This document shows positions 15,180 through 21,610 of a stretch of 32,057 nucleotides of DNA, piece by piece; positions within the stretch are counted from its first letter, which is position 1; each line of letters opens with the position of its first letter. The notes under the pieces were generated by a model that was given only the letters and a program-made list of their open reading frames with translations, did no database searches and was not told the origin of the DNA. The stretch comes from Corallococcus terminator. Lineage in GTDB: Bacteria > Myxococcota > Myxococcia > Myxococcales > Myxococcaceae. The DNA is taken from the NCBI RefSeq assembly GCF_003611635.1, contig NZ_RAVZ01000073.1, positions 1-32,057 of the forward strand, read 5' to 3'. Position numbers and translations under genes: made by a program.

Positions 15180-15863
15180 ATGTCTCGTCCGTCCGTCCGC
15201 ATCGCGCTCACTGTCGCGGCCACGCTGGTCCCCATGTGGGCCCTGGCCGGCTCTGTCTTCCTCAATGGCGTCAACATCGACGGCGTGAAGGGCCAGCGTT
15301 TCGAGAAGGCCACCGTCCGCATCGACGCGGAGGGCAACGTCCACATCGACGCGCCAGGGTATGCCGCCCGCGTGACGACCGTGACGCCCACGCCCGCTCC
15401 CGCCGCGAAGCCCCCTCCGACAGCCCCTCCGCCCGCGGCAGGCCCGCTGGATGCCGGGGTGGCGACGGCGCCCGTGCCCGCCGCTGCCACGGCCCCCGTG
15501 CCGGGGCGCATCACCCAGCGCTACTGGCTGGTGACGGAGCAGACGACCCCGGGCATGACGGACTTCGACATCGACGTGTACGTGAACTCCCGCTGGGTGC
15601 GTCGTTTGCGCAACAACGAGGAGCAGGTGGCCCAGGACATCACCCGTGAGTTGCGCCCCGGGGCGAACGCGGTGACGCTGATTGCCCGCAAGGCGCAGGG
15701 CAGCCGCCGCAGCACGTCCGCCAGCAACGTCTTCAAGGTGATCATCGGGGAAGGCAATGAGGGCGGCGGCAACGTGATGATTGACACGCCCCTCATCCGC
15801 TTCCAGAAGACGGCTGCGGACGCGCAGGACGCGACCGAGGAGTTCACCCTCACCACCCGCTGA
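15180..15863 (+). CDS. Secreted or periplasmic protein of unknown function
   Basis: I do not recognise this family. The 227-residue product has a signal peptide (residues 1-24, cleavage likely after MWALA). The mature part begins GSVFLNGVNIDGVKGQRFEKATVRIDAEGNV, a small beta-type module. A Pro/Ala-rich linker follows (about 65-110). The C-terminal domain (about 110-190) is beta-rich and contains YWLVTEQTTPGMTDFDIDVYVN and LRPGANAVTLIARK, suggesting an Ig-like or carbohydrate-module fold. The ATG at 15180 is preferred over 15171 because GGAGGG (15165-15170) touches the first ATG but is ideally spaced for the second. The 147-bp gap upstream has no obvious structure. Confidence 0.8.
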   Translation: MSRPSVRIALTVAATLVPMWALAGSVFLNGVNIDGVKGQRFEKATVRIDAEGNVHIDAPGYAARVTTVTPTPAPAAKPPPTAPPPAAGPLDAGVATAPVPAAATAPVPGRITQRYWLVTEQTTPGMTDFDIDVYVNSRWVRRLRNNEEQVAQDITRELRPGANAVTLIARKAQGSRRSTSASNVFKVIIGEGNEGGGNVMIDTPLIRFQKTAADAQDATEEFTLTTR

Positions 15864-15893
15864 CACGGGACGGCGCGGGGAAGGGAGACGACG

Positions 15894-16358
15894 GTGTTCA
15901 CCATCGACGAGCGTTACCGGGGACTCCCCGCCAGCCGAGACCAGGTGCTCGCGCTGCACCTGTCCCTCAACGCGCCGCACGTGGCCATCCCCGGCAAGCA
16001 GGCCGGGCCGGCGCAGGCCTTCGTGGTGGGACTTCGCGGAGGGCAGGGCGCGGGTGTCTTCGTGTACCTGTACCTGGTGGAGGCCGGTGACTGCGCGGTG
16101 TACGTGTCCGGGCGGCGCGTCCAGTCCTCGGACGAGCTGCGGGAGGACGAGGACGACGCGCTCGGGTTCGTGGAGTCGCTGGGCTTCATGATGGACAACG
16201 CGAACTGGCGCGCGGTCGCGCCCGCGCAGCAGGATGAGTGGCTCAAGACGCTCCCCGTCTTCTTCAAGGAGCCCACGCTCGTGCCCGCCGTGAAGGCCCG
16301 CGCCGAAGAGAAGCGCAACGTCGCCACCACCCTGGGCCGCTTCCTGGCCGCGTTCTGA
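15894..16358 (+). CDS. Conserved-looking cytoplasmic protein upstream of tgl
   Basis: Function unknown. The 154-residue product has no signal peptide and no clear membrane segment. It shows an alternating beta pattern in the middle (AFVVGLRGG, GVFVYLYLVEAGDCAVYVSGR), an acidic stretch SSDELREDEDDALGFVESLG and a C-terminal helix. The start is GTG at 15894, 8 bases after GAAGGGAG. It ends 23 bp before tgl and is probably co-transcribed with it, so it may act in the same motility or PilQ-assembly context, but nothing in the sequence demonstrates that. Confidence 0.72.
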   Translation: MFTIDERYRGLPASRDQVLALHLSLNAPHVAIPGKQAGPAQAFVVGLRGGQGAGVFVYLYLVEAGDCAVYVSGRRVQSSDELREDEDDALGFVESLGFMMDNANWRAVAPAQQDEWLKTLPVFFKEPTLVPAVKARAEEKRNVATTLGRFLAAF

Positions 16359-16381
16359 ACCTCCCTCCCGGATTGGCTCCC

Positions 16382-17140
16382 ATGTTCCGCATCCCTTCCG
16401 CCTGTTGCCTCGCGCTCGTGCTCGCGTCCGCGGGGTGTGCGCACGTCCCCACGGAGAAGGAGCGCGAGAGTTCGGAGATCCACTACGACCTGGGCGTGCA
16501 GGCCCAGCAGCACGGCCACGTGCAGGACGCGCTCCAGGAGTACCAGAAGGCGCTGGAGATCAACCCGAGCAACCCGGAGGCCCACAACGCGATGGGCATC
16601 CTCTTGCACCTGTCCTTCCGGCGGCTCGATGAGGCCGCGGCCCACTACGAGAAGGCGCTGGAGCTGCGTCCGACGTTCTCCGACGTGCGCAACAACCTGG
16701 GCAACCTGCGCCTGGACCAGGGCCGCTACGACGACGCCATCAAGCTGTACGAGGCGGCGCTCAACGACATGCAGTACCGCTTCGGCTTCTCCGCGCAGGG
16801 CAACCTGGGCTGGGCGCAATACAAGAAGGGCGACACCGCGAACGCCTTGCAGAACATCAAGGCGTCCGTGACGACCAATCCGGAGTTCTGCATGGGCTTC
16901 CGGAACCTGGGCATCATCTACGACGAGACGGGCAAGACGGCGGAGGCCTGCATGCAGTTCGGCCACTACCGCGAGAAGTGCCCGGACACGGCGGAGGCCT
17001 ACCACCGGGAAGGCGTGTGCCAGGCGAAGCTCGGGAACGTGGATGCGGCGAAGGCGGCGCTCGCGGGCTGTGAGGCCAAGGCGCAGGCCACCGAGCAGGT
17101 GCTCAAGGACGACTGCCGCTCATTGCTGGAACACCTCTAG
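16382..17140 (+). CDS. tgl: TPR outer-membrane lipoprotein, Tgl-like (PilQ secretin assembly)
   Basis: In Myxococcus xanthus, Tgl is a TPR lipoprotein needed to assemble the PilQ secretin of type IV pili for social gliding, and it can be transferred between cells by contact. Here the 252-residue product has a lipoprotein signal MFRIPSACCLALVLASAGC with the lipidated cysteine at C19. About six tetratricopeptide repeats span residues 30-240, with repeat signatures such as ALQEYQKALEINPSNPEAHN, AAHYEKALELRPTFSDVRNN and AIKLYEAALND. Size matches the known Tgl (about 27 kDa). ATG at 16382 is required for the signal peptide. The assignment rests on length, lipobox and repeat layout; other TPR lipoproteins (PilF/PilW) are the alternative. 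Confidence 0.75.
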   Translation: MFRIPSACCLALVLASAGCAHVPTEKERESSEIHYDLGVQAQQHGHVQDALQEYQKALEINPSNPEAHNAMGILLHLSFRRLDEAAAHYEKALELRPTFSDVRNNLGNLRLDQGRYDDAIKLYEAALNDMQYRFGFSAQGNLGWAQYKKGDTANALQNIKASVTTNPEFCMGFRNLGIIYDETGKTAEACMQFGHYREKCPDTAEAYHREGVCQAKLGNVDAAKAALAGCEAKAQATEQVLKDDCRSLLEHL

Positions 17141-17158
17141 CCGGGGGCCCTGGGGACC

Positions 17159-17545
17159 GTGGACCACGTCGACTTCGGCAAATACCTCAGTCAGCAACGC
17201 GAGCTCCGCGGGCTGTCGCGCGAGGACGTCTCTCGGGAAACGAAGATCCCCCCCAGCCTCGTCGCGGCGTTGGAGGCGGGGCAGGTGGAGCGTCTGCCCG
17301 AGCGTGTGTTCGTCCTGAACTACATCCGCGCGTACGCCCAGGTCATCGGGTTGTCGCCCGAGGAAGCGGCGCTTCGCTACGAGGAGGTGGACCGGGCGGT
17401 GCCCGCGCCGTCTCCCGTGCAGTTGGAGAAGGAGCGGCGCAAGCGGGCGTACGTCATCCTGGCCGCGGTGCTGGCGGTGCTGCTGCTGGGTGCGGTCCTG
17501 TTCCTGATGCTGACCGGGAAGCTTCCTTCGCCCCTGGCGCGTTGA
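17159..17545 (+). CDS. RodZ-like helix-turn-helix protein with C-terminal membrane anchor
   Basis: A 128-residue protein starting from GTG, 18 bases after tgl. Residues 5-70 form an HTH_25-type domain (FGKYLSQQRELRGLSREDVS, then IPPSLVAALEAGQVERLPE), the same fold as the cytoplasmic part of RodZ. A charged linker LEKERRKR is followed by one transmembrane helix at 97-119. Unlike RodZ it stops after 8 further residues, with no periplasmic beta domain. It is tightly packed between tgl and recO, suggesting one operon. It may be a membrane-tethered regulator or a cytoskeletal adaptor (inference). Confidence 0.85.
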   Translation: MDHVDFGKYLSQQRELRGLSREDVSRETKIPPSLVAALEAGQVERLPERVFVLNYIRAYAQVIGLSPEEAALRYEEVDRAVPAPSPVQLEKERRKRAYVILAAVLAVLLLGAVLFLMLTGKLPSPLAR

Positions 17546-17554
17546 AGGGAGATC

Positions 17555-18289
17555 ATGGAGCGGTACGCCGACGACGCGTTCGTGCTGTCCACGGTCGACT
17601 ATGGCGAGTCCGACCGGATGGTGACGCTGCTGACGCGCGAGCACGGCAAGCTGACCGCGTTCGCCGCGGGAGCGCGCAAGAGCAAGCGCCGTTTCGCCGG
17701 AGCGCTGGAGCCGTTCATGCGGCTGCGCGTCCAACTGGTGGAGACGCGCGGCAGCACGGTACGGCTGGACTCCGCGGACATCGTGTCGGGGTTCTACGCG
17801 GCGCGCGAGGACCTGTCGCTCATCGCCCGGGCGCTGTACGCGGTGGAGCTGTGCCGCGAGCTCACGCGTGAGCACGAACCGCACCCGGAACTCTTCCTGC
17901 TGATGGAGGCCTACCTCCACCGCCTGGACGCGAAGGAGGCGGGGCCCACGTCGCTCCTGGCCTTCGAGCTGGCGGCGCTGGCGCAGGCTGGACTGATGCC
18001 CCGCTTCGACTCCTGTGCGCTGTGCGGGGGCGCTCCTGGCGAGCGGCCCCGGTTCGACCAGGGCCACGGCGGCGCGGTGTGCGAGCCGTGCGGCGGACGG
18101 GCTCGCGATTCGGTCGCGGTGCCGGTGGCGTTGCTGACCGGGCTCCGCTCGCTGCAGGAGGGTGGGCGCACGCCGCTGCCCCCTGACTTGCGGGCGCGGG
18201 CGCGCGGGCTGCTCAACGTCTTCATCGCGCACCATCTGGGCCGGCGGCTCAAGAGCGTGGACTTCATGGCCCAGGTGGGCCTGGACTGA
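17555..18289 (+). CDS. recO: DNA repair protein RecO
   Basis: RecO works with RecR to load RecA onto SSB-coated single-stranded DNA in the RecFOR pathway. The 244-residue product starts MERYADDAFVLSTVDYGESD, the OB-fold opening typical of RecO, with LLTREHGKLTAFAAGARK. A helical C-terminal domain carries a zinc site built from C154/C157 (CALC) and C176/C179 (CEPC). Length is normal. GAAGGGAG upstream fixes the ATG at 17555, 9 bp after the RodZ-like gene. No motif is missing. Confidence 0.95.
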   Translation: MERYADDAFVLSTVDYGESDRMVTLLTREHGKLTAFAAGARKSKRRFAGALEPFMRLRVQLVETRGSTVRLDSADIVSGFYAAREDLSLIARALYAVELCRELTREHEPHPELFLLMEAYLHRLDAKEAGPTSLLAFELAALAQAGLMPRFDSCALCGGAPGERPRFDQGHGGAVCEPCGGRARDSVAVPVALLTGLRSLQEGGRTPLPPDLRARARGLLNVFIAHHLGRRLKSVDFMAQVGLD

Positions 18290-18324
18290 AGCGGGATCCC
18301 GCGCGTGCGCGGGCGGGGAGCGTC

Positions 18325-19350
18325 ATGCACGAGACCGGGCCGCTGGACGTGGTGTGTGTCGGCGAGACGCTGGTGGACTTCCTTCCCGCGTCGGGTGGGG
18401 CTTCACGCGTGCGGGACGTGGACGCATGGCGGCCTTCGACGGGCGGCTCGCCGGCGAACGTCTCCGTGGGAGTTTCGCGCCTGGGACTGCGCTCGGCGAT
18501 GGTGGGCGTGGTGGGCTCGGATGAGTTCGGTCACTTCCTGCGCGATCGGCTGGCCGCGGAGGGCGTGGACGTCAGCCGCCTGCGTCAGGTGGACCACGCG
18601 CGCACGGGGCTGCTGTTCGTGTCGCTGGATGCGCGGGGCGAGCGCAGCTTCACGTTCTTCCGCACGCGTTCGGCGGAGTTCCTGCTGGATGACTCGGACG
18701 TGGACGGCGACTTCGTGCGGCGCGCGAAGGTGCTGCACTCCGGCTCCAACTCCCTGGTGCTGCCTGCGGCGCGCGAGGCCGTGGTGCGCATGCTCACCCT
18801 GGCGCGCGAGGCCGGGATGATTGTCAGTTGTGATCCGAACCTGAGGCTCCACGTGTGGCCGGAGCCCGAGGAGCTGCGGGTCCTCCTGGGACGCATGCTG
18901 CCCCTGTGCACGGTGGTGAAGCTGTCGGAGGAGGAGGTGGCCTTCGCGACCGGTGCGCGCACGCCCGAGGAGGCCCTGCGGCACCTGGACGGGTTGGGCG
19001 TGCGGCTGCCGGTGGTGACGCTGGGCGAGCAGGGCGCGGTGTTCCTCTGGCGGGGCGAGGTGGTCCACGTCCCCGCCCCCCGGGTGACGGTGGTGGACAC
19101 GACGGGCGCGGGGGATGGCTTCGTGTCGGCGCTGCTGCATGGGCTGGTGCGCTGGTACGGCGATGCGCGCTCGCTCGCGGACGCGACGCGGGAGGAGCTG
19201 GTCGCGCTGATGACGTTCGCGGCCGACGTGGGCGCGCGGGTGGTGACGAAGCTGGGCGCGGTGGCGGCCCTTCCCCTGGCGTCCGAAGTAGAAGGCCTGC
19301 TGCCCACGCGCTCCCAGGGCCCGGACGCGGTCCAGCGCGCCGCGCGTTGA
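18325..19350 (+). CDS. PfkB/ribokinase-family sugar kinase (fructokinase-like)
   Basis: Predicted to phosphorylate a sugar, probably fructose or a related hexose, with ATP. The 341-residue product has the PfkB N-terminal signature region (GGSPANVSVGVSRLGL, residues 40-55, and the dipeptide GG) and the C-terminal signature VVDTTGAGDGFVSALLHGL with anion-hole G261-A-G263 and catalytic base D264. The substrate-binding half contains FTFFRTRSAEFLL, as in fructokinases. The position after GAGD is G where the family usually has A or S. GCGGGGAGCG gives the ribosome binding site. The family has many substrates, so specificity is not settled. It is transcribed in the same direction as the downstream nucleotidyltransferase pair, 78 bp away. 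Confidence 0.88.
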   Translation: MHETGPLDVVCVGETLVDFLPASGGASRVRDVDAWRPSTGGSPANVSVGVSRLGLRSAMVGVVGSDEFGHFLRDRLAAEGVDVSRLRQVDHARTGLLFVSLDARGERSFTFFRTRSAEFLLDDSDVDGDFVRRAKVLHSGSNSLVLPAAREAVVRMLTLAREAGMIVSCDPNLRLHVWPEPEELRVLLGRMLPLCTVVKLSEEEVAFATGARTPEEALRHLDGLGVRLPVVTLGEQGAVFLWRGEVVHVPAPRVTVVDTTGAGDGFVSALLHGLVRWYGDARSLADATREELVALMTFAADVGARVVTKLGAVAALPLASEVEGLLPTRSQGPDAVQRAAR

Positions 19351-19428
19351 ACCTGGACGCCGTGCCGGGTCAGGCTCCCGTGTTTCACTGTGTCCAACGT
19401 GGCCCACCATCCCGCCCGGGAGGGACCG

Positions 19429-20721
19429 ATGAGCGACCCGAGACCTGATGCGACGCCCCCCACCTCCGCGAGGGTTCGGGGCCTGGAGCAGATCGACCGG
19501 CTGTCCGTGCCGCTGCCGCACGGCACCGAGGTGACGACGCGCGTGGAGCGCGTGGCCTCCGCCGGGCGCCGCATCCCGCAGGGCGTGGTGGGCCGCGTCG
19601 TGCGCGCGCATGACGGTGGCTTCGATGTGCAGATCGTCGGCGTGGGCGAGGTGTGGTTCGCGCGCGAAGAACTGGTGCCCCGGCGCGTGGGACAGGTCCA
19701 GTTCGCCCAGCGGCGCGAGGCGGCCTGGGGCGCGCTGCGGCCGTGCGTGGTGCTGGAGACACGCGTGGGCAGCCACGCCTGGGGGCTCGCGGACGAACGC
19801 TCCGACGTGGACGTGCGCGGCGTGTTCTCGCTGCCCCTGTCGTGGACGCTGGGGCTGGGGCAGGCGCCGCAGGACCTGGTGAGCGCGGATGGCAGCACCA
19901 CGTACTGGGAGGTGCGCAAGACGGTGGAGCAGGCCCTGCGCGCGGATCCGAACACGCTCGAAACGTTGTTCGTCCCTGGCGCGACGGCGTCGGATGAGCT
20001 GGGCGAGTGGATGCTCGAAGCGCGCGAGGCGTTCGTCTCCAAGGCCATCTTCGGCAGCTTCGGGCGCTATGCCATGAGCCAGCTCGACAAGCTCACGCGC
20101 AGCCAGCGGCTGGCCGAGCACCGCGACCTGCTCCTCGCGTGGCTGTGCGAGGACCCCACGCCAGACCTGGACGAGGTGGCCCGGAGGCTGGCCGCCGTGT
20201 CGCCCCGGAGCGCGCCCACGCCCGAGGATGGGGTGCTCGCCGCGAAGACGTACGTCAAGCAGCTCTACCGCTCGCTCTGGGACCAGGGCCTGCTCGCGGC
20301 CAACGACTTCGCGGCGCTGACGGCGTACGCACGTGGTGGCGGCCAGCGCCCTCCGTCCGCTCGGGAGCTGCGGCCGAAGAATGCCTACAACCTGCTGCGT
20401 CTGGTGGCGCTGGCGACGGGGTGGCTGCGCGACGGAACTCCCACCTTCGAAGCGACCGGAGCGTTGAAGGCGCGGCTGCTCGACATCAAGGGCGGGCAGG
20501 TTCCGTTGGAAGAGGTCCTGCGCGACGCGGAGGCGATGGCGCCCGCGCTGGAGGTCGCGCACCGCGAGAGCCGGCTGCCGGAGCATCCGGACTACGCTCG
20601 CGCGGATCGGCTGTTGCGGCGGGTGGGGGACGAGGTGGCCCGGCGCTGGGTGCTGAAGACGCCCGGGCCGTTGGGGCGTGACACGCCGGAGGCCCCGGCG
20701 CTGGAAGGAGGGACGGAATGA
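19429..20721 (+). CDS. RlaP-type polymerase-beta-fold nucleotidyltransferase with N-terminal beta-rich domain
   Basis: Function unknown; resembles the RlaP family (RNA-ligase-associated polymerase beta fold, predicted RNA-repair nucleotidyltransferases). Of the 430 residues, about 25-95 form an extra beta-rich, SH3- or KOW-like domain (GVVGRVVRAHDGGFDVQIVG). The catalytic core then begins with the polymerase-beta motif GSHAWGLADERSDVDVRGVF (G114-S115, metal-binding D126 and D128). YWEVRKTVEQAL follows, with E161 as a likely third carboxylate, and then NTLETLFVPG, characteristic of the family. ATG at 19429 has GGGAGGG 6-8 bases upstream and is preferred to one at 19390. Its TGA overlaps the next gene (ATGA), coupling the two. 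No RNA ligase is visible nearby. Confidence 0.82.
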   Translation: MSDPRPDATPPTSARVRGLEQIDRLSVPLPHGTEVTTRVERVASAGRRIPQGVVGRVVRAHDGGFDVQIVGVGEVWFAREELVPRRVGQVQFAQRREAAWGALRPCVVLETRVGSHAWGLADERSDVDVRGVFSLPLSWTLGLGQAPQDLVSADGSTTYWEVRKTVEQALRADPNTLETLFVPGATASDELGEWMLEAREAFVSKAIFGSFGRYAMSQLDKLTRSQRLAEHRDLLLAWLCEDPTPDLDEVARRLAAVSPRSAPTPEDGVLAAKTYVKQLYRSLWDQGLLAANDFAALTAYARGGGQRPPSARELRPKNAYNLLRLVALATGWLRDGTPTFEATGALKARLLDIKGGQVPLEEVLRDAEAMAPALEVAHRESRLPEHPDYARADRLLRRVGDEVARRWVLKTPGPLGRDTPEAPALEGGTE

Positions 20722-21506
20722 AGGGCTCAATGACGGAGCATCAGCAGCGGATGGCGGACCGGGTGCTGGACGAGGAGTCGCAAAGGCGCGAGCACCTGGT
20801 TGTCTCGCTCTCCGGCGCGCATGCGTACGGCTTTCCCTCGCCGGACAGCGACCTGGATCTCAAGTCCATCCACATCGCGTCCACCAGCGCGCTCCTGGGC
20901 CTCCAGACCCGCCACGTGAACGCCGAACGGCTGGAGGTGCTGGAGGGCGTGGAGGTGGACTACTCGTCCAACGAGCTGCAGCCCGTGCTGCTCGGCATCC
21001 TCCAGGGCAACGGCAACTACATCGAGCGGGTGCTGGGGGCCATCCCCGTGCGCGCCCTCCCGGAACTGGAGGTCCTGCGTCCCCACGTGCGGTCCGTGCT
21101 GTCGCGCCGCATCCACCGGCACTACCGGGGCTTCGCGCAGGGCCAGCTCCGCGAGTGGGAGAAGAGTGGCTTCCGCTCCGCGAAGAAGCTGCTGTACGTG
21201 CTGCGGACCACGCTCACCGGGACGCATGCGCTGCGCACGGGCGAGGTGGAGACGGACGTCACCGTCCTGCTGGAGCCGTACGGCTTCGGCGATGCCCATG
21301 CGCTGGTGGAACAAAAGCTCCGGGGCGAGCGCAGTGAGCTGCCCGAGGCTCTCAGCGTGCGATGGCAGGGGGAGGTGGCGCGGGCCTTCGGGGTGCTCGA
21401 TGCGGCGGATGCGGACTCCCAGCTTCCCCTGGAGCCTCCGACCGCGGCGGTGGCCGCGCTCGAAGGGTGGATGCTTGATGTTCGGAGACGGCGGTTCGGC
21501 GTCTAA
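20718..21506 (+). CDS. Second RlaP-type nucleotidyltransferase, coupled to the first
   Basis: A 262-residue protein starting at ATG 20718, overlapping the previous stop by 4 bases, with GGAGG 8-10 bases upstream. The core motif is SGAHAYGFPSPDSDLDLKSI: the usual GS is GA (G33-A34), while the two metal aspartates are D45 and D47 and a possible third is D81 in GVEVDYSS. It matches the RlaP-family pattern but lacks the N-terminal domain of its neighbour and is shorter. The two are therefore diverged paralogues, not a duplication of recent origin. A heteromeric enzyme is possible. Substrate is unknown; alternatives are an antitoxin-like or tRNA-modifying nucleotidyltransferase. Confidence 0.8.
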   Translation: MKGSMTEHQQRMADRVLDEESQRREHLVVSLSGAHAYGFPSPDSDLDLKSIHIASTSALLGLQTRHVNAERLEVLEGVEVDYSSNELQPVLLGILQGNGNYIERVLGAIPVRALPELEVLRPHVRSVLSRRIHRHYRGFAQGQLREWEKSGFRSAKKLLYVLRTTLTGTHALRTGEVETDVTVLLEPYGFGDAHALVEQKLRGERSELPEALSVRWQGEVARAFGVLDAADADSQLPLEPPTAAVAALEGWMLDVRRRRFGV

Positions 21507-21526
21507 CCCGCTTTCCTTGCCCTCCG

Positions 21527-21554
21527 GGGCGGCCCGTCATGGGGAGGGCCGCCC
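21527..21554 (+). other. Hairpin after the nucleotidyltransferase pair
   Basis: GGGCGGCCC (21527-21535) pairs perfectly with GGGCCGCCC (21546-21554) over a 10-base loop, 20 bp after the stop codon. There is no T-run on the + strand, so termination is uncertain. It marks the probable end of the nucleotidyltransferase transcript. Confidence 0.45.
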
Positions 21555-21610
21555 GCCGGTAAAGACGATCATCGACCTGGGAAGGTCCGACAGGTAACAT
21601 CCACCGGGCC

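Noticed and set aside
18403-20730. Long minus-strand frames opposite the sugar kinase and first nucleotidyltransferase
   Set aside because: Low-complexity Arg/His/Pro/Gln-rich translation, no motif, no ribosome binding site, and fully covered by conserved + strand genes.
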